A DNA stretch of 64,000 bases from Asterias amurensis. Taxonomy: Eukaryota > Echinodermata > Asteroidea > Forcipulatida > Asteriidae. The notes under the pieces are model-generated. The model worked only from the letters and a program-made list of their open reading frames with translations. It did not search any database and had not been told where the DNA came from. Shown here one piece after another: positions 48,701-60,794 of the stretch. The translations under genes were made by a program, and so were the position numbers. Position 1 is the stretch's first letter; every line of letters begins with the position of its first letter. The stretch lies in contig NC_092666.1 of the NCBI RefSeq assembly GCF_032118995.1, forward strand, positions 4,538,501 through 4,602,500, in the 5' to 3' direction.

Positions 48701-51700
48701 TGTACCCAAGTCCTTAAAAATCCACAGTTTCACTTTCCACAGATTCCAGTTTCACTTTCAGACTTTTTTTGTCAGCAATGACTCCTATGTATCCCTGATC
48801 ATACATTTACTTATTTCATTTAAAGTTAATGTTTGTCTCTAGGATCATAGTAGAATTAAGTTGAAGTGCACAGCTTTTCTACTTTCTGTTTTAGTAAAAG
48901 CGTCAATTATACTTTCATACCATCATTGAGTGTTTAGAAACCCTCCAAGAAAATCCTTTCTAGCTTGATGATAAAGTTTCTTTCTTTTTATACTCCTCAG
49001 GCCCACCAAGATTTTTAAGTACTCCGCCAGCTCTTGTCATGAATATTCCACCAAGGAAAAACCAGTGAACTTCAATGCATTGCAAAGGGCACCCCTACAC
49101 CAACAGTGACTTGGCTCAAAGATGGTGCACCAATTACAGGTGACCATATTCGGACGACAGTCAGTTCCATTGTCTTTGAAGGGGTGCAATTGAGCATGAT
49201 GGAGGGACGTACGTTTGCACTGCGGAGAGTGAGGAGGGGGCAGTTCAGCACACAGTCAGACTACTAGTGCATGGTGGGTAATAAATATTTCAAATTAATC
49301 GTACCAAACCATCACAATCCTACAAGCTGTTTTGTTTGATTCTGTTGGACTGAGGACTGCACTATATGCACATGTAGTAAACTGAACATGAGATTAGGCA
49401 TACATGTACATGTACACTGTACCACCATAATCAGACTTCAGAGTCAAACATTTTACAGATTGGCTGGCCTTGGTGCCCTCTTCATTTTGGAAGTGAAAGA
49501 GGCACCAAGGCCAAGAGCCGAAACAGGTTATCAAAAGGTTTCCATAGACTTCAATATTATCGAAAGGAAGTACCCTTTGTAATGAAAATCACATTTTCCC
49601 TTCACTTACATGTACATACTTACATGTAAGGCCTAGGGCCAACACACACAGTGCAATAAATATATTTCCAGTTTTGTTTGCCTCCCGTTTTGGTTTCGTT
49701 CCATTTTTCCCCATATATATATATTTTTATGTTTAATTTTTTTGTTTTGTTTTACAATGTTAGTAATTTTGTTCCTAGATAAATCAAAATATTGTTTTTG
49801 TTTTGTCCACAGGTGCGCCATTTATATTCATCCCACCACACAATATTTCAGTAATACGAGACGAAACGGCCATCTTGGAATGCGAAGCGGAAGCCTCACC
49901 CAGTAATATCACCCAACGCTGGTACTACCAAGATGACTACATAGAGACTGTACCCAGTCTTAGAGGGAGATACGCCTTACTCCCAGAGGGGGGTCTGACG
50001 GTTGAGAGGGTACGCCCAGAGGATGAAGGATGGTATTCGTGTAGCCCTACTAATGGGTTAGGGGTACCTCCCACGGCAAGAGGGTACCTCGATGTGCAAT
50101 GTCAGTATTGTCGTAAAAAATGTGTCCGTCTGAAAATATTGTGTCTGAAAATATTGTGTGAACAACATTGATTTGCCTGAACAAAATGACTTCATTTTCT
50201 GCTCAAAATCTCTGACAAACTTGAACTCATTATTTTCTTCCAACCATGATCCCTGGGCGTAATTTCATAGAGCTTCTCAAAGGCACTGGATACATTTGCT
50301 TATTGCTCATAATACATATTTAGCATAACAACTTACTTGGTTATGAGCAACGGAGAGCTGTTGACTGTCCAAAACATTGTGAGAAACGACTCCCTCTGAA
50401 GTAACTTAGTTTTTGAGAAAGAAGTACATTGTGTAATTTCAAATAAAATTGAAAAATTAAAAAATCAAATAATTGAATCTGCGAAAGACTTCAGGCCTGA
50501 AGCCTTTCTCAGGCATCTGAAAACACATAGTTTGTGCAACAAGGGTGTTTTTTCTTGCAACTTTGATGACCAATTGAGGCCAGAGATTTTTCACAGAGAA
50601 TTACCAAACGTGTCCAGTGCCTTCTCTCATCAATGATGGAAACTAAAGAGCTAAGAACGTTGTCTTATTTCAGATGCTGCTTATGTTGTGGGCATGCCAG
50701 CCAATGCCTACATATCTAGAGGCCTTGATGTTACTCTATCATGCACAGCTGATGCTGATCCACCTGTTCTTAATGTTAAATGGTACAAAGCAGGAGCCAA
50801 GATTATTCAACTGCCATCAAATAGGTGAGCTTGGTTTCAGACGACCATGATTTATTTATTTAGTTGTTTATGCTGGTTGTTAAGCCAAGGATTCTCAGAA
50901 AAACAATCTTAATCACTGTACGAAGACAGGAACCCGATAAAGAGTAGACAAGGAAAAAGTTCCAGTTTTAGATGTGGGAGGAACACCCTTGAGAAACATT
51001 CTAAGAAAACCCATGCAGGTACAATGAAAACCCAATCCACATAGTGTCCCGGACGGGATTTGAATCGGGGTCCAATAGGTGGAAGGCGAGGGAACAAACC
51101 AATACGCTAACAGGTCAACACAGAAATCAAGTCTTGGTTTTTGTATCTGGATCTTGAGTACAGTCTATCCTGGGTCCAAATGTCTGGCCATTTACTATTT
51201 CTTGCATTTATACCATACATGTAGGTCCCTTTGGTAGGTAAGCAGTGTGCAAGTTGATTACAGTTGTGATTTTTGTTGGAAACTAGAAGAATGAAATGCC
51301 ATTAAAGTACTTTTGTCTTCATTTTTTTTCCTATGTTGTTTTGTTTTCAGATGTCGCATATCAAGTGAGGGCAGTCTAATCATCACAGACACCGAGTTTA
51401 ATGATAGTGGGTCTTATACCTGCGCTCCTTACAATAAGATTGGTACAGCAGGGGTGTCAACAGCAACCCTACTGACTGTTAAAGGTGAGTGTATGGCATG
51501 TATGGTGACTTAATATATAAGAAGTATAAACAAGGCTTTAGTCTGTGAACTCTCTTTTCTTCAGTTTGTAAGTGCCTTGTGACGATGAATAGAGCAAGCA
51601 AGTCGAAACGTTGAGAACAATTCAAGAACTGACTCTGCGGTAGTGCAGTTAATTACGATCCTGTAAGCTAAACTAGTAGTCCCAGCCTGTTTTCTATACC

Positions 51701-54002
51701 TTCCGCCCGGGTAGTAGTTAAAAAGCAGGACAGTTCTTTCCAGAACTGAGAAGTCTCCCGATTATCTGATAAATCTACTCCGTGATCATAGAATAAAGAA
51801 AGACAGTTCTTCAAGAACAAACTCTACCTGGCAAGTAGATACACACTTATGGTGTTACCGCAAACCAAATATAGAATGATGGCGCTCTACAAATGCCTCA
51901 TGATTGATTGACTGATTGATGATTGATTTCAAATGATGTGACTTTTTCAGACCCGCCAACATTTGTTGTTAAACCTAAGCTAGTTTATCAACGTACCTTC
52001 AGACCTTGGGTGATGACATAACTATGCCATGCTCTGCAGTTGGAGAGCCCAGCCCAACTATCACATGGAGAATGGTAAGACACTTACTTATTTCAAATAT
52101 TCAAAAATTTGCTTCAGCCTGATCAATTCCAAACAACCCACACCCAATTTAAAAAAAAAAAAAATTCACAAGCATAAACAGTGACAAAGTGTCCAAAAAC
52201 ATCAATACTGTCTGCACACAAAAATGCATGCTAACCTTCCAGTTTTTACCGCACGAAAATATTTGATATCACAATGCAAATCCATGGTGACCGCTCAATA
52301 TGGCCCCCCAATTTTTCTGCTACCCTGTGAAATACGCTTGCACCGTGCAGGCCTGATACTTCACGGAGGCAACGAAGGCCTTCGTGTCCCCTGGTCATTG
52401 CCTTGGTGCCCTTGAACTGCTCCAGTACAAATTTGCAATTGCATCATAGGGTGCCCTATACAAAGAAGAAAATGCCTTGGTGCCCTTGCCCTTTCAAAAA
52501 CGAAGCATACAGCCCTGACCGTAGCAAATTATTCTGCTACAGTACGCTGTGTCTTCTCCTGAAGCAAGCAGAGTATACTGTTCGAAACGTCAAGATTAAA
52601 CCGGCTCATTTCAGAGCCAACACTCTGCGTCATATTGAATTACCTCTACTAATCCTGTATGAAGAAAAATGAAAAAATTGAAACATGAGTAATTAATTCT
52701 TTTAATATCCAGGAATTGTTGCTTGTTAGTTGCCTCTTTTTATTACGCTGTATTAAATTTCTTACATTGAATATCTTGAATCAATGTGTTTTCATAAACA
52801 TATTTTTATATTAATACAATTTAAAAAATTGTAAGTGTTTGTAGCTGGGTACCTCTGAAAGTTTCTCTCCTTGTGGTAAATCAAATTAAAGTTTTTTTAT
52901 TTTTTATTTTGGTTTTGTTCAGCTGGACGGTAAACTAGCTCCATTTCGATCGACCGTTTCTCAGACCAGTCTGATGATTCGCGGACTGACCAAAGAGGAT
53001 CATGGGATATATCAATGCCAAGCGGCCAATGAGATTGCTACGATCATCAGCACAACACAGCTTACAGTAGAGCGTAAGTTTCTCAACCATTCCCCTCACC
53101 CTCCTCCCCCCAAAAAGGGGGAAGAGAAAAGAAGAGAGAAAAAAACAAAACTAAACACAAACAATCAAAACAATCTCACCACTTCTTTTTTTACCAGAAA
53201 TAATCCCCTTTATCTCAGGTTTGATTGTTTGCATGTCTTGTCTAAGCATGTACAGTGGTAGTACTTAGTAAACAAATATCAAGCTTAGTATGTTAATCTT
53301 ACAGTTACACTATGTCAAGATTTATGTTTGAAAAGGTGTTAATAATTAATTAATAAGGGGATCAAGACATTTGGTAACTCTACATGTATGTGACCATTAT
53401 GAATCCATTGTTCAGGGAATTGTGAGCAAACTCAGACTAACGTACACAATTGAAATTTACCTGGTAAGCCTGCTGCCACCTAGCGTTCCAAAGTCCCCTA
53501 GAAATATATTGATTTTGCAACCCTTACTCAAAAATGATCAAAAGCATTTAAAGGAACACGTTGCCTTGGATCGGTCGAGTTGGTCTTTGAAATGCGTTTG
53601 TAACCGTTTGTTTTAAAATGCATATGGTTAGAAAAATGTCTTAAAAGTAGAATACAATGATCCATACAAATTTGCCTCGAAATTGCGTGGTTTTCCATTT
53701 ACTTTGCGAACTAACACGGTCGGCCACTTATGGGAGTCAAAAATTTGACTCCCATAAATGGCCGACCGTGTTAGTCGACGAGGTAAAAGGAAAACCACGC
53801 AATTTCGAGTGATACTTGTTTGTGTTGATCATTATATTCTACTTTTAAAATGTCTTTCTAATTAAATGCATTTTATAACAAACGGTTACAAACGCTTTTC
53901 AAAGACCAACTCGTCCGATCCAAGGCAAAGTGTTCCTTTAAGACATGTTAAAATGCACAATGAGAGAAAAAGATAAAGAAATAACATTGGTCACCAGGCC
54001 AG

Positions 54003-54055
<53 letters not shown>

Positions 54056-54117
54056 GCTGCTGCTGCTGCTGCTGCCGCTGCCGCTGCCGCTGCCGCTGCC
54101 GCTGCCGCTGCCGCTGC

Positions 54118-54157
<40 letters not shown>

Positions 54158-55246
54158 ATATTTGAACAAGCAGTGAGTTTCAGTAACAATGGTATGGAAC
54201 CTACTGTATGTGTATATAATATAATATATACATGTAGATAAGTACAATAAAACTAACCCTCTGTGAATATTTCACTTCAAAAGATGTTTGTGTTTTTGAG
54301 ATTTCACAGGGAAAAAACAGGACGATTATTTCCACACAGGAAGAATATTTCTTAGATCTTAACTTTGGGGAATATAAAGTGATCTATTTTTTCTATAACT
54401 GGAGAACTTCCAAGTTAAACGTTTCTCAAAATGTATTACACTACCTAAAGCTGCTGAACTTCTGACACTACAGTTGTTTTTTATTGCTTTGAATTAGTAG
54501 AGTAATTGCCAAACGTATACAGACCATTTAACTGTAAATCTCCAACTTTGCCATTTTTATTACACAATGCATTTTGAGTTACATATAACCATGCTTTAAA
54601 GTTTTGCTGTCTTTTCTATGGAATGATTTGTATTCAATTAAAAATATTAAGAGAGCCAAAAGCACTTTTGGTATGCATGTGTCTTGATTTTTTTGTGATA
54701 AATTTACATTATTAAAAGCATTTAATAACATTTTTATAACGCTGGGTTTTTCCTGTTGAAGACGTTTTATAAATACGTCACAATCACGTTCAGAAATAAC
54801 TTTATCAAAACGTAAAGTTTTAACGTTTTCACAATGTTATTATATTATGTCATGACGCGACGTTATGTAGACGTTGACAAAACTCCACACTTATCCGTCC
54901 GTACAACGTTAAATAAAAACGTTCTCCTAACATTCAAATAACGTCGTAGCGACGTTCAGGGCACGTTATTATGTTTGCTGGGTAAACTCCAAAGAGTACT
55001 TGTGCGACTAAGAGTTCTACCCTGGTGTGCCTCAATCATTGAGTCGCATATATGTTTCCATTGCCTTATTAAATGATGATTGCTATATCAACAAAGATGT
55101 TAAATCTTGTTCCTGTTCCCTTTTTTCCATCTTCTGCAGATGAACTAAATCCAGACAGAGAGTGTCGGATAATCACAAGGAGTTTGCAGCCCATTATACA
55201 ACCATCAACATCGTTGCCTCAACCTTTTTGTACAGTTTGTATTTAG
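45765..55246 (+). CDS. IGSF9-like: Turtle/IGSF9-like immunoglobulin-superfamily protein (signal peptide plus Ig domains)
   Basis: Exons: 45765-45888 (signal peptide; hydrophobic AYVLAVLLLGIFSARVVCG), 49001-49273 (Ig; FLSTPPALV, IAKGTPTPTVTWLKDG, GGTYVCTAES), 49813-50100 (Ig; FIFIPPHNISVI, WYSCSPTNGLGVPPTA), 50674-50824 plus 51351-51484 (Ig; LSCTADADPPVLNVKWYK, YTCAPYNKIGTAG), 51951-52074 plus 52923-53073 (Ig; PCSAVGEPSPTITW, GIYQCQAANEIA). Order and motifs match Ig2-Ig5 of IGSF9/Turtle, neuronal cell-surface adhesion proteins. A candidate last exon at 55140-55246 would add 35 residues and a stop. The usual first Ig domain and fibronectin III domains were not found. Three single-base frame breaks occur in two exons (near 49060, 49190 and 52005). 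Splice phases otherwise agree. Family call firm; 3' end uncertain. Confidence 0.75.
46000..48990. other. First intron of the IGSF9-like gene, nothing recognised
   Basis: AT-rich, without clear foldback copies. I looked for a first V-type Ig exon (Cys...Trp...Tyr-x-Cys pattern) and did not find one. Confidence 0.5.
50278..50624. mobile_element. Family A MITE (CACTGG variant)
   Basis: Left aaaggcactggatacatttg, right ccaaacgtgtccagtgcct, with gagaaacgactccctctgaa and the gacttcaggcctgaagcc centre. Same subfamily as 17018-17378. In an intron of the IGSF9-like gene. Confidence 0.8.
50893..51115 (-). mobile_element. tRNA-derived SINE
   Basis: Minus strand: gttgacctgttagcgtattg (box A-like), accccgattcaaatcccgtc (box B-like), then tatgtggattgggttttcat and cctgcatgggttttc. 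Related to 26055-26265. Confidence 0.7.
51590..51900. repeat. Inverted copy of the GCGGTAACACCAT repeat, with LINE-like tail
   Basis: Reverse-complement match to 1985-2240 (ataccttccgcccgggtagt, ctacctggcaagtagataca, ggtgttaccgcaaac). It is followed by gcgctctacaaatgcctcat and a gattgattgactgattgat tail. Confidence 0.65.
53548..53941. mobile_element. Family B foldback MITE (TTAA-flanked)
   Basis: TTAA AGGAACACGTTGCCTT ... caaggcaaagtgttcct TTAA, 394 bp, centred on gtcaaaaatttgac at 53737-53750. More diverged than the others in its right arm (gtgatacttgtttgtg). A CTAGGTGG-type arm lies just before it at 53462-53500. Confidence 0.9.
54004..54157. repeat. Trinucleotide repeat in blocks GTT, GCT, GCCGCT, GCT
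   Basis: About 17 GTT, 6 GCT, 8 GCCGCT and 12 GCT units in order. Open frames (poly-Val/Ala, or Ser/Gly/Asn on the other strand) reflect codon-length periodicity inside an intron. Confidence 0.95.
55140..55246 (+). CDS. Candidate alternative last exon of the IGSF9-like gene
   Basis: A strong pyrimidine tract (cccttttttccatcttctgc ag) precedes atgaactaaatccagacag. Joined to the donor at 53073 in phase it adds HELNPDRECRIITRSLQ and further residues to FCTVCI and a stop at 55244-55246. No Ig or fibronectin motif. It would give a short, soluble product. Low confidence without transcript data. Confidence 0.35.
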
Positions 55247-55915
55247 TTTTAGATTACAGGTATAGATTTTACGCTGTTAATTGTGTGGTAAATTGTTCAC
55301 AATTTCCCTTTTTGAGAATTGATCACACTTGCCCCTGTGAAATTCTGCACTTCCCCTGTGTTGTGAATTTCTTGCACATCCATCTTGTGTTGTGAATTTC
55401 TCCCACTTCCACTGTGGTGAGTGGCTCATACTTTTACTTTGTGTCGTGAATTATCAAGTTTATAAACTGAAACGTTGTATAGGGCTGAGTTGGAAGAATG
55501 TTTCGCTATTGTAGCACATTCATTAAGCTCGCAAAATTTAGATGTATGCTGATGTATGGAGTTGACAAACTTGGTTGCCATAGAGTGGAGCCGGCATGGG
55601 AACTTTTCCCCACAGGGTTTTTTGCCCATCTCATATATCAGCAATTAGCAGGCATGCAATATCTGATTCGTGTGTTTTTTGGTTTTCACAGCCTTAATTT
55701 TTTTTTAAAACACAGCACAAAATCTTGCTGTGCCTGCCATGGTCTTCTGGAAATGGCAAATCTTTTATCAAAATACAGAGTTGCATGACTGAAATAGGAG
55801 ACACTTAATTGTCTAAATTCTTAGGAGTCCAACAAAATTTGACTGTTTATTTCTAAGTTTATTGTTTTTGTAGATTATTCATTGTTTCAGGGTGTGCCAG
55901 GGGTGCATCACACCT

Positions 55916-56757
55916 CCTTTGTGTGTTGAGTTCAGACACTTCCCCTTGTGCTACTCTGAGTTGCTCACACTTCTTTTGTGTGTGGAGTACAGACACTTTC
56001 CCCCGTGTCTCTCTGAGTTGCTCACACTTTCTTTGTGTGTGGAGTGCAGACACTTTCCCTTGTGTTTCTCTGAGTTGCTCACACTTTCTTTGTGTGTGGA
56101 GTGCAGACACTTTCCCTTGTGTTTCTCTGAGTTGCTCACACTTTCTTTGTGTGTGGAGTGCAGACACTTTCCCTTGTGTTACTCTGAGTTGCTCACACTT
56201 CTTTTGTGTGTGGAGTACAGACACTTTCCCCCGTGTTTCTCTGAGTTGCTCACACTTTCTTTGTGTGTGGAGTGCAGACACTTTCCATGGTGTTTCTCTG
56301 AGTTGCTCACACTTCCTTTTTGTGTGGAGTGCAGACACTTTCCCATGTGTTACTCTGAGTTGCTCACACTTAATTCATTTGTGTGTTGAGTACCGACAAA
56401 TTTCCCCATGTCTCTCTGAGTTGCTCACACTTCCTTTGTGTGTTGAGTACAGACACTTTCCCTTGTGTTACTCTGAGTTGCTCACACTTCCTTTTTGTGT
56501 GGAGTACAGACAAATTTCCCTGGTGTTTCTCTGAGTTGCTCACACTTCCTTTGTGTGTTGAGTAGATACTTCCCTTGAGTTACTCTGAGTTGCTCACAAT
56601 TCCTTTGTGTGTTGAGTACTGACAAATTGCCCCTGTGTTTCTCTGAGTTGCTCACAATTCCTTTGTGTGTTGAGTAGATACTTTCCCCTGTGTTACTCTG
56701 AGTTGCTCACACTTCCTTTGTGTGTTGAGTACAGACACTTTCCCTTTTATGCTTTAA
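55916..56757. repeat. 57-bp minisatellite, array 1
   Basis: About 15 units of ctctgagttgctcacacttt, ctttgtgtgtggagtgcaga and cactttcccttgtgttt. The 57-bp period is 19 codons, so frames stay open on both strands (SELLTLSLCVECRHFP; KCLHSTHKESVSNSE). Degenerate units extend upstream to about 55300. Confidence 0.93.
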
Positions 56758-56759
56758 GC

Positions 56760-57390
56760 CCCTTTCACCTACTCTGAGTTGTGTTTAGAGTTACCCACAC
56801 TACCCCCTGTGTGGTATACTACTGAAACGTCCTCTTTAGTTTATAAAGATCCGTCCCTTTCACACTCAAAGATATATGATTCAGATTTGCAAACACCAAA
56901 CTCACAAAACAAAATATTTGAAAATCAAAGAAAAAGCTCCCTTGCAGATAACCAGGGCACTCTGATTGTCTTCTTGGGAAATAGTTTTACTAGTCAGGGA
57001 TCACTTTGCTTGAAACTGTTTAAAAACATTTTAAACCATTCTGGTGGCAGAACTTTTGGATGAATATAATTGACACCTTCTTTTGCGGATAATCAGGGCA
57101 CTGTTGTTGTCTTATTGAGGTACAGTTTTACCAGTGTGGTGGCACTCTGATTGAAACTGTTAACAGATGTTTTAAACAAAACTTTTGGATCTTGATTTTA
57201 TGCAAAATGCAAACTCATTCTTATTTATTTTGACTAACAATCAATTCTGAATCATATGTCTTTGAATTATTTCAGTCAAATGTACGAGCTGTTCCTACTT
57301 AAAAGCGAGACCATTTAAAAGAGTGGAACTTTAACAAATTAATTACTTTTTTTCGCAACTGAAGCCATTAACTTTGTTTCAATGACCAAA
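56760..57390. other. Spacer after array 1, no gene
   Basis: AT-rich. A diverged direct repeat pairs 56940-57060 (gataaccagggcactctgat) with 57085-57190 (gataatcagggcactgttgt). The 94-aa frame over it has no recognisable motif. Confidence 0.5.
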
Positions 57391-57392
57391 CA

Positions 57393-57778
57393 TTAAAGGC
57401 AGTGGACACTATTGGTAATTACCCAAAATAATTTTTGGCATAAAACCTTTCTTGGTAACGAGTGATAGGGAGAGATTGATGGTATAAAACATCGTAAGAA
57501 ATGGCTCCCTCTGAAGTGCCATAGTTTTTGAGAAAAAAGTAATTTTCCACGAATGTGATTTCAAGACCTCAAGGTTAGAACTTGAGGTCTTGAAATCAAC
57601 CATTTAAACGCACACAACTTTGTGTGACAAGGGTTATTTTTCTTTCATTATTATCTTGCAACTTCGATCCCCGATTTAACTCAAATTTTCACTGGTTTGT
57701 TATTTTATGCATATGTTGAGATACACCAACTGTGAAGGCTGGTCTTTGACAATTACCAATAGTGTCCACTGCCTTTAA
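57393..57778. mobile_element. Family A foldback MITE, intact
   Basis: TTAA AGGCAGTGGACACTATTG ... aatagtgtccactgcct TTAA, 386 bp; centre tttcaagacctcaaggttag / acttgaggtcttgaaatc. Followed to 57960 by three diverged tandem units with ttcttgcaagcgaagccatt. Confidence 0.9.
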
Positions 57779-58159
57779 AAACAGCTGTGGAAATCACAGT
57801 AATGGTTTTCAAAAAGTAATGACTTTTCTTGCAAGCGAAGCCATTATTTGTTTTAATGACCAAGCGTGAAAATGAAACTTTGGAAATCTCTGTCAGATTT
57901 TTAAAAAGTAAGGACTTTTCTTGCAAGCGAAGCCATTCATTTTGTTTCAATGATCGAACATGACATCAAAACTGTGGAAATGTCAGTATCTTGCACAGAT
58001 GAGGACATTTCTAACAAAATGAATTGCAATATTTGTTGTTTCGTTAGTATTTTCGTATCTTTCAGATCCTAAGGGAAAACATCATTTTGTTTTTGCTTTT
58101 CTTCAATTTTGTTTGTTTTGGATCAGGGTTTTGTAATGAATTTTTTAAGATTTAAAACA

Positions 58160-58740
58160 TGGACTCATTGTGTAGGAGCACCTCATTTTGATGAATGTAT
58201 GTTAGGGCCTCATCCAAAACCTTTGAAAACTCACAGAGTTGTGCAAACACCTGTGTCTGTTGGTGGACCCCCTCGGCTGCCTGGAACAAGTGGTGGTCCT
58301 TCGTTCCAGGTGCAATGGATGATATGTTCTTTGTTCAGTGAAATTCTTTTAGATGCACAACTAGTGTTCTCCTTCACCGGTGTAATGCCTTACACAATTT
58401 GACGAGCTAGAGCGAGCATTTTTGGAAGCATACATTCATACTAGGGCCTGAGCTGGAAGGTAGTGGTTGGTCCCTAAAACGTTCTGGTCGATCTCTCAAG
58501 ACGTCGGGATGAGGGCCCCTTATTATTTAGCCTTTTGTTGGTCACGTCATTCTTTTGTTTTTGAGTAAACAGGTTTGTACTGGGGATCTTTCATGATCAT
58601 CAAAGGTGCCAAGAGATGTCTTCGCTTGAGCAATGGAATCTGGACTCGGTGGATGATGAGGACTTCTATCCAGTTGATGATATGAGGGCTGGAGAAACAT
58701 GTTCTGCTTGGTCAAGCCACTTCACATCCAAAACATCCTA
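58160..58740 (+). repeat. Unclassified repeat, plus copy (inverted partner at 60795-61230)
   Basis: Shares gttgtgcaaacacctgtgtc, ggtggaccccctcggc, atgttctttgttcagtgaa and later gtgccaagagatgtcttcgc, gatgatgaggacttctatcc with the reverse complement of 60795-61230. Frame pieces VVQTPVSVGGPPRLPG and SVDDEDFYPVDD are open, with one frame break between. Possibly a decayed transposon gene. Confidence 0.55.
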
Positions 58741-59109
58741 GTAAGAACACCAATTTTATTGCCTTTTGATGCCAAAGATGACATTGGATAACTATAGTTT
58801 GTAGTTTCTTTTGAATTGGTTGTTTTTAGAAGAGGTCAAAGGTCAGGTCTATGTCCAGGTTCTTAGGGTCTGGTCATTGTCAAGGGGAAATTACTGCAGG
58901 AGATCACAGATTTAGCTTTCAAAGCAATGCCAAACAGAAAGTATCATAAAAGTTCTCTAAAACTTAAAGAGAAATTGGCAACTTATCTCAGACCATGGTT
59001 TTTAAAATCACACTTTGTACAACTAATTTATTTTTACTGGAGCGTACATAGAAAAATTCTAATGAAAGTTAAGTCCAAACTAAATCTTATTCTAGGATAA
59101 GAATTTTAC

Positions 59110-60005
59110 CACAGAACCCTGAGTCGCTCACAATTTCTTAGTGTATTGAGTACAGACATCTTCCCCCGTGTTACTCTGAGTTGCTCACACTTCCTTTGTG
59201 TGTTGAGTGCAGACACTTTCCCCTGGGTAACTCTGAGTTGCTCACACTTCCTTTGTGTGTAGAGTGCAAAGTTTCCCGTGTGTTACTCTGAGTTGCTCAC
59301 ACTTCCTTTGTGTGTTGAGTGCAGACACTTTCCCCTGTGTTTCTCTGAGTTGCTCACACTTCCTTTGTGTGTTGAGTGCAGACACTTTCCCCTGGGTAAC
59401 TCTGAGTTGCTCACACTTCCTTTGTGTGTTGAGTGCAGACACTTTCCCCTGGGTAACTCTGAGTTGCTCACACTTCCTTTGTGTGTAGAGTGCAAAGTTT
59501 CCCCTGGGTAACTCTGAGTTGCTCACACTTCCTTTGTGTGTTGAGTGCAGACACTTTCCCCTGGGTAACTCTGAGTTGCTCACACTTCCTTCGTGTGTTG
59601 AGTGCAAAGTTTCCCGTGTGTTACTCTGAGTTGCTCACACTTTGTTTGTTGAATACAGACACTTTCCCCTGTGTTTTCTGATTTGCTCACACTTTGTGTG
59701 TTGATGAGTACATACACTTTTCCTTGTGTAACTCTGCATGAGTTTCTCAAATTTCTTTGTGTGTTGATACAGACACTTTCCCCTGTGTAACTTTTAGTTG
59801 CTCACACTTCCTTTGTGTGTTTATTAGTACAAACACTTTCCCTTGTGTTACTCTGAGTTGCTCACACTTCCTTTGTGTGTTGAGTACAGACACTTTCCCT
59901 TGTGTTACTCTGAGTTGCTCACTCTTCCTTTGTGTGTTGAGTAAAGACACTTTCCCTTGTGTTACTCTGAGTTGCTCAAACTTCCTTTGTGTGTTGAGTA
60001 TTCCT
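59110..60005. repeat. 57-bp minisatellite, array 2
   Basis: About 15 units of ctctgagttgctcacacttc, ctttgtgtgttgagtgcaga and cactttcccctgggtaa, the same family as 55916-56757. Truncated units (gagtgcaaagtttccc) recur inside. Confidence 0.93.
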
Positions 60006-60794
60006 TTTAAAAACCTTCAATTTAGGAAACAGTTGTGCCCAAAATTGCCAAGAGTTTTACTTTAGTCCTTCGCCTTATTAGATAGTAATTTGAGGGGAAA
60101 TCAGTTGTACACAAGTTTTGTCAGACTGTAAGGTCACTCTTAGTGCAAAACCAAGTGGAAATATTCCTTTCAAAAACTTCAGTTTACAATGTATGAAACA
60201 GTTGTTTCTAAGAAATTTGTTGCTAATTTTATTTAGTCCCTTTTTCCTATCTGCAAGGCCAGCAATGTGTTAATGTAACCAAAGTCAAAGTATTCATAAC
60301 AAGACAGCAATTTAGGAAACAGTTGTGCCCTAAATTGTATCATAGTCCCTCATTTTATTACATTATAACTTGAGGGGGAATTAAACGTCACAAGTTAATT
60401 TATTTTTTCCTCTTTCTGCCAGAACATGCGTTTAGCTGACTTTGTTCAATCTTAGCCGTGTTAAAATGTTTGGTCATTATGGTCATAGCTGGTTCTATTT
60501 TAGGATGGTAGAAGTTATATTAATCCAATGTCATCTTTGTTATCATTTATTGGCAAGCATGTAGTGAGAAAGCATCACCATTCACCGTACTTTAACTGTA
60601 AACAAAAAAGTAGCGTTTCTGTGAATACGTCAAGTGTTTTTCTCTGAGCTTTTGGTTGATACATATCAAGTGTTTTAAACACTCATAAACTTTGTTATTA
60701 ATCAAAGTTGGTCAAAAAACAAGTTCACTTGTAGCCATTTTGTCAGTGTACTACAGCTGAACGTCCAAATTGCAGCCCCATGGAAAGCAAGGGG

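Noticed and set aside
49388..49582. 64-aa frame between two Ig exons
   Set aside because: No Ig motif, and the flanking exons join in phase without it.
53938..54247. Poly-Val/Ala, poly-Ala/Thr and Ser/Gly/Asn open frames
   Set aside because: Trinucleotide repeat inside an intron; open in frames on both strands because the unit equals codon length.
55859..56565. Repeat protein frames (SELLTLSLCVECRHFP; KCLHSTHKESVSNSE) and a CRISPR-like look of regular repeats
   Set aside because: Contiguous 57-bp tandem units without unique spacers in a eukaryotic intergenic region; neither a CRISPR array nor a gene.
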